From Methylomonas albis (GTDB lineage Bacteria; Pseudomonadota; Gammaproteobacteria; Methylococcales; Methylomonadaceae): 64,000 nt of DNA. The notes beneath the pieces were generated by a model. The model was not told the origin of the DNA, searched no databases, and was given only the letters and a program-made list of their open reading frames with translations. The stretch spans positions 806,001-870,000 of the forward strand of contig NZ_JACXSS010000001.1 of the NCBI RefSeq assembly GCF_014850955.1, in the 5' to 3' direction. Below, in pieces: positions 62,060 through 64,000 of the stretch. The translations under genes and the position numbers were made by a program. How positions within the stretch are numbered: position 1 is the first letter of the stretch; every line of letters begins with the position of its first letter.

Positions 62060-64000
62060 AATTCCCGCAGGGGTACCGGTTTAGCAATGCCGTAGCCTTG
62101 CGCGTAATTCACACCCAAGGTTTGTAGTAGATCGAAAATCTTTTGCGTCTCCACAAATTCGGCGATGGTCTTTTTGCCCATCACATGGGCGACCTCGTTA
62201 ATCGCTTTAACCATAGTCAAATCCACACGATCGTCCAGTATGTCCTTTACAAACAGCCCGTCTATTTTTAAATAATCGACTGGTAGATTCTTCAGATAAG
62301 CAAATGACGACAGGCCGCTGCCGAAATCGTCCAGGGAAAAAGAGCAGCCTTTTTGACGTAGCGAATCGATAAATTGCCGGGCATAAGAAAGATTGCTAAT
62401 GGCGGCAGTTTCGGTAATTTCGAAACAAATTTTATGAGTCGGTATCTGCCATTTGCGGAATTGTTCATCGATAAACCCCAGCATGGCTTGGTCCGACAAC
62501 GATAAGCCGGACAGATTTACCGAGCACATTTCCAAACGATCCAGGAAGCCGGGCGTAGTCGCCAAATACTCGAACAAGCGTGAGATTACCCAGCGGTCTA
62601 AAGGTGAAGCCATGTTGTAGCGTTCCGCGGCGGGTAGAAAGGCGCCGGGTGGAATCACTTTGCCTTGGTCGTCTCGGTAACGGATCAAAGTTTCAAAATG
62701 CAGGCCGCCGCGATCAGCAGCAATAGGCACAATCAATTGGCCGAATAGCTGGAAGCGGTCTTTTTCGATTCCAATACGGATTTTCTCGACCCATTGCATT
62801 TCGCCTTGGCGCAACGTGAGCTCTTCGTCGTCAGGACTAAATATATGTACCCGATTGCGGCCTTTTTCCTTGGCAGCGTAACAGGCGGCATCAGCTTCCT
62901 TCAATACATCTACAGCATTGCCGCAGGCGCGATTGATCGGGGCGATACCAATGCTAACCCCGATATTGAAACTACGGTTTTCCCAGGCAAATTGGAAATC
63001 GCATACCGCATTGCGCAGCTTTTCGCCGGTGATAATGGCTTGTTCCAGCGAACAATAGGACATTAGGATGCCAAATTCGTCACCGCCCAGTCTAGCCAAT
63101 ATGTCCATTCTACGCACTTGCTGGCGGAGCACCTCGCCGAGTTGCCTTAGCAACTCATCGCCCGCCAGATGGCCGCAGGTATCGTTCACGATTTTGAATT
63201 GATCCAAATCCAAATAGCACAATACGTGGTAGCTATCGTTGGCTTGTGCTTCCAGTACCAAATTTTGAATATGAATATCGAACTGGCGGCGGTTGACCAG
63301 ACCGGTCAATTCATCGTGGCTGGCCTGGTAGGCGATTTTTTCCGACAGGCGCCGTGTTTCGGTAATGTCCTCGCAAACTAATAAAAGGTGAGGGCGATTG
63401 TTTTCGTCCTTGACCAGGCGCGCGGTTTCCCTAGCCCAGATGATATTGCCGTTACGGCAAATGATGCGGCTTTCCAGCTTATGGACTTGCTCGGGATGAT
63501 TGCGGCAGATTTGGAAGAACTGATTGCAGTTACTGATGTCTTCGGGATGGGCAAAATTGAATATAGAGCAGCCTTGCAGTTCCTCAACACCTAAACCCAA
63601 TTGTCTGGCGCCAAAGCGATTTACCGAGATGATTTGCCCTTGCAAATCCAGGTTAAAGACCATGGTTGGGTTGTTGTCGTACAAGGCCTGGAAATTATTT
63701 TTAACGCTAACCAAGGCCTTGTTTTGAATCTCGACGGTATCCAGCATATCGTTGAAGGCATCGACCAAAATGCCCATTTCATCATTGCTGTGCTTGGCTG
63801 CACGTAAGGAATAATCGTGTTCTTGACTGACTTTTTGCGCGGTTTTAGCCAGTTGGGCGATGGGTTTGGCAACCCGATTTAATAAGGGTGCGGTTAGTAA
63901 AAAAGTAATAAACAAAGCCACAAACAACACAATTAGTACGACGCCGACAAACTGTAATTCGCGCCAGAAAGCGGCACTCAGATCGGAGGACAGAAAAATG
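62056..64000 (-). CDS. GGDEF-EAL sensor protein, N-terminus cut by the window
   Basis: About 648 codons are visible, and the frame stays open to the window edge, so the protein begins outside. Order: end of a periplasmic region, a transmembrane helix (IVLFVALFITFLLTAP), HAMP, PAS, GGDEF, EAL. The GGDEF motif is intact, with an RRMD inhibitory site five residues before it. The EAL domain has ETLIRY in place of EALLRW, with CSVNLSG, CFEITET, DDFGSGLSS and LKIDGLFVKDI all present. Dual cyclic-di-GMP synthesis and hydrolysis is possible. The GTG at 63930 is an internal codon, not the start. Confidence 0.92.
   Translation of the reverse strand, partial: IFLSSDLSAAFWRELQFVGVVLIVLFVALFITFLLTAPLLNRVAKPIAQLAKTAQKVSQEHDYSLRAAKHSNDEMGILVDAFNDMLDTVEIQNKALVSVKNNFQALYDNNPTMVFNLDLQGQIISVNRFGARQLGLGVEELQGCSIFNFAHPEDISNCNQFFQICRNHPEQVHKLESRIICRNGNIIWARETARLVKDENNRPHLLLVCEDITETRRLSEKIAYQASHDELTGLVNRRQFDIHIQNLVLEAQANDSYHVLCYLDLDQFKIVNDTCGHLAGDELLRQLGEVLRQQVRRMDILARLGGDEFGILMSYCSLEQAIITGEKLRNAVCDFQFAWENRSFNIGVSIGIAPINRACGNAVDVLKEADAACYAAKEKGRNRVHIFSPDDEELTLRQGEMQWVEKIRIGIEKDRFQLFGQLIVPIAADRGGLHFETLIRYRDDQGKVIPPGAFLPAAERYNMASPLDRWVISRLFEYLATTPGFLDRLEMCSVNLSGLSLSDQAMLGFIDEQFRKWQIPTHKICFEITETAAISNLSYARQFIDSLRQKGCSFSLDDFGSGLSSFAYLKNLPVDYLKIDGLFVKDILDDRVDLTMVKAINEVAHVMGKKTIAEFVETQKIFDLLQTLGVNYAQGYGIAKPVPLREL

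Noticed and set aside
1-64000. CRISPR arrays, tRNA or rRNA genes, transposases, integrated phage
   Set aside because: I saw no regularly spaced repeats, tRNA-like or rRNA stretches, or transposase/integrase genes; XerD is a housekeeping recombinase here.

Overview
The window reads as chromosomal DNA of a motile Gram-negative gammaproteobacterium. The conserved blocks have the gamma/beta gene order: spc and alpha ribosomal operons; ffh with rpsP-rimM-trmD-rplS; surE-pcm; ypjD divergent from ffh. A PEP-CTERM protein and the general protein flavour suggest a Methylococcales-type methanotroph such as Methylomonas, but no C1-metabolism gene is present, so that placement is inference. Both ends cut a gene: rplE at the left, and a GGDEF-EAL sensor protein on the minus strand at the right.

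Layout. 1-7691: spc operon (rplE to rpmJ) and alpha operon (rpsM to rplQ), with an extended -10 promoter before rpsM and a terminator after rplQ. 7.7-15.8 kb: unrelated genes (GAPDH-like protein, SmrA-like protein, surE-pcm, a PEP-CTERM metalloprotease-like protein, a large Hsp70-family protein). 15.9-33.2 kb: a long plus-strand glycan cluster. It holds three radical SAM proteins, a sugar epimerase, a SIS isomerase, a fused nucleotidyltransferase-PfkB kinase, a pair of E1-type thiamine-diphosphate enzyme subunits, three glycosyltransferases (one of 1292 codons with an internal duplication), a sugar aminotransferase and an SDR. 33.2-38.3 kb: a minus-strand operon of glycosyltransferase, methyltransferase, carbamoyltransferase and a fourth radical SAM protein. 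38.4-45.2 kb: a tightly overlapping legionaminic-acid operon (cytidylyltransferase, LegB, LegC, LegG, LegI, LegH/NeuD, PtmE-like). 45.2-52.8 kb: flagellin, flaG, fliD, fliS, a fliT-like gene, a second flagellin, and a Maf-type flagellin glycosyltransferase. 52.9-64.0 kb: ypjD, ffh, rpsP-rimM-trmD-rplS, ogt-xerD-lpxA, a degenerate receiver protein, a TonB-dependent receptor and a GGDEF-EAL protein.

How the genes fit together (inference). The legionaminic operon can supply CMP-legionaminic acid and the Maf protein can attach it to the two flagellins, whose operon starts at a textbook sigma-28 promoter. The 15.9-38.3 kb genes look like the machinery for building and attaching a larger, decorated glycan, with carbamoyl and methyl groups and with sugar or acid residues made by the radical SAM/E1-like/kinase-nucleotidyltransferase module. 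That module is the best candidate here for an undescribed pathway: four radical SAM proteins lie within about 18.5 kb with no recognisable peptide substrate, together with E1 alpha and beta subunits lacking any E2 or E3 partner.
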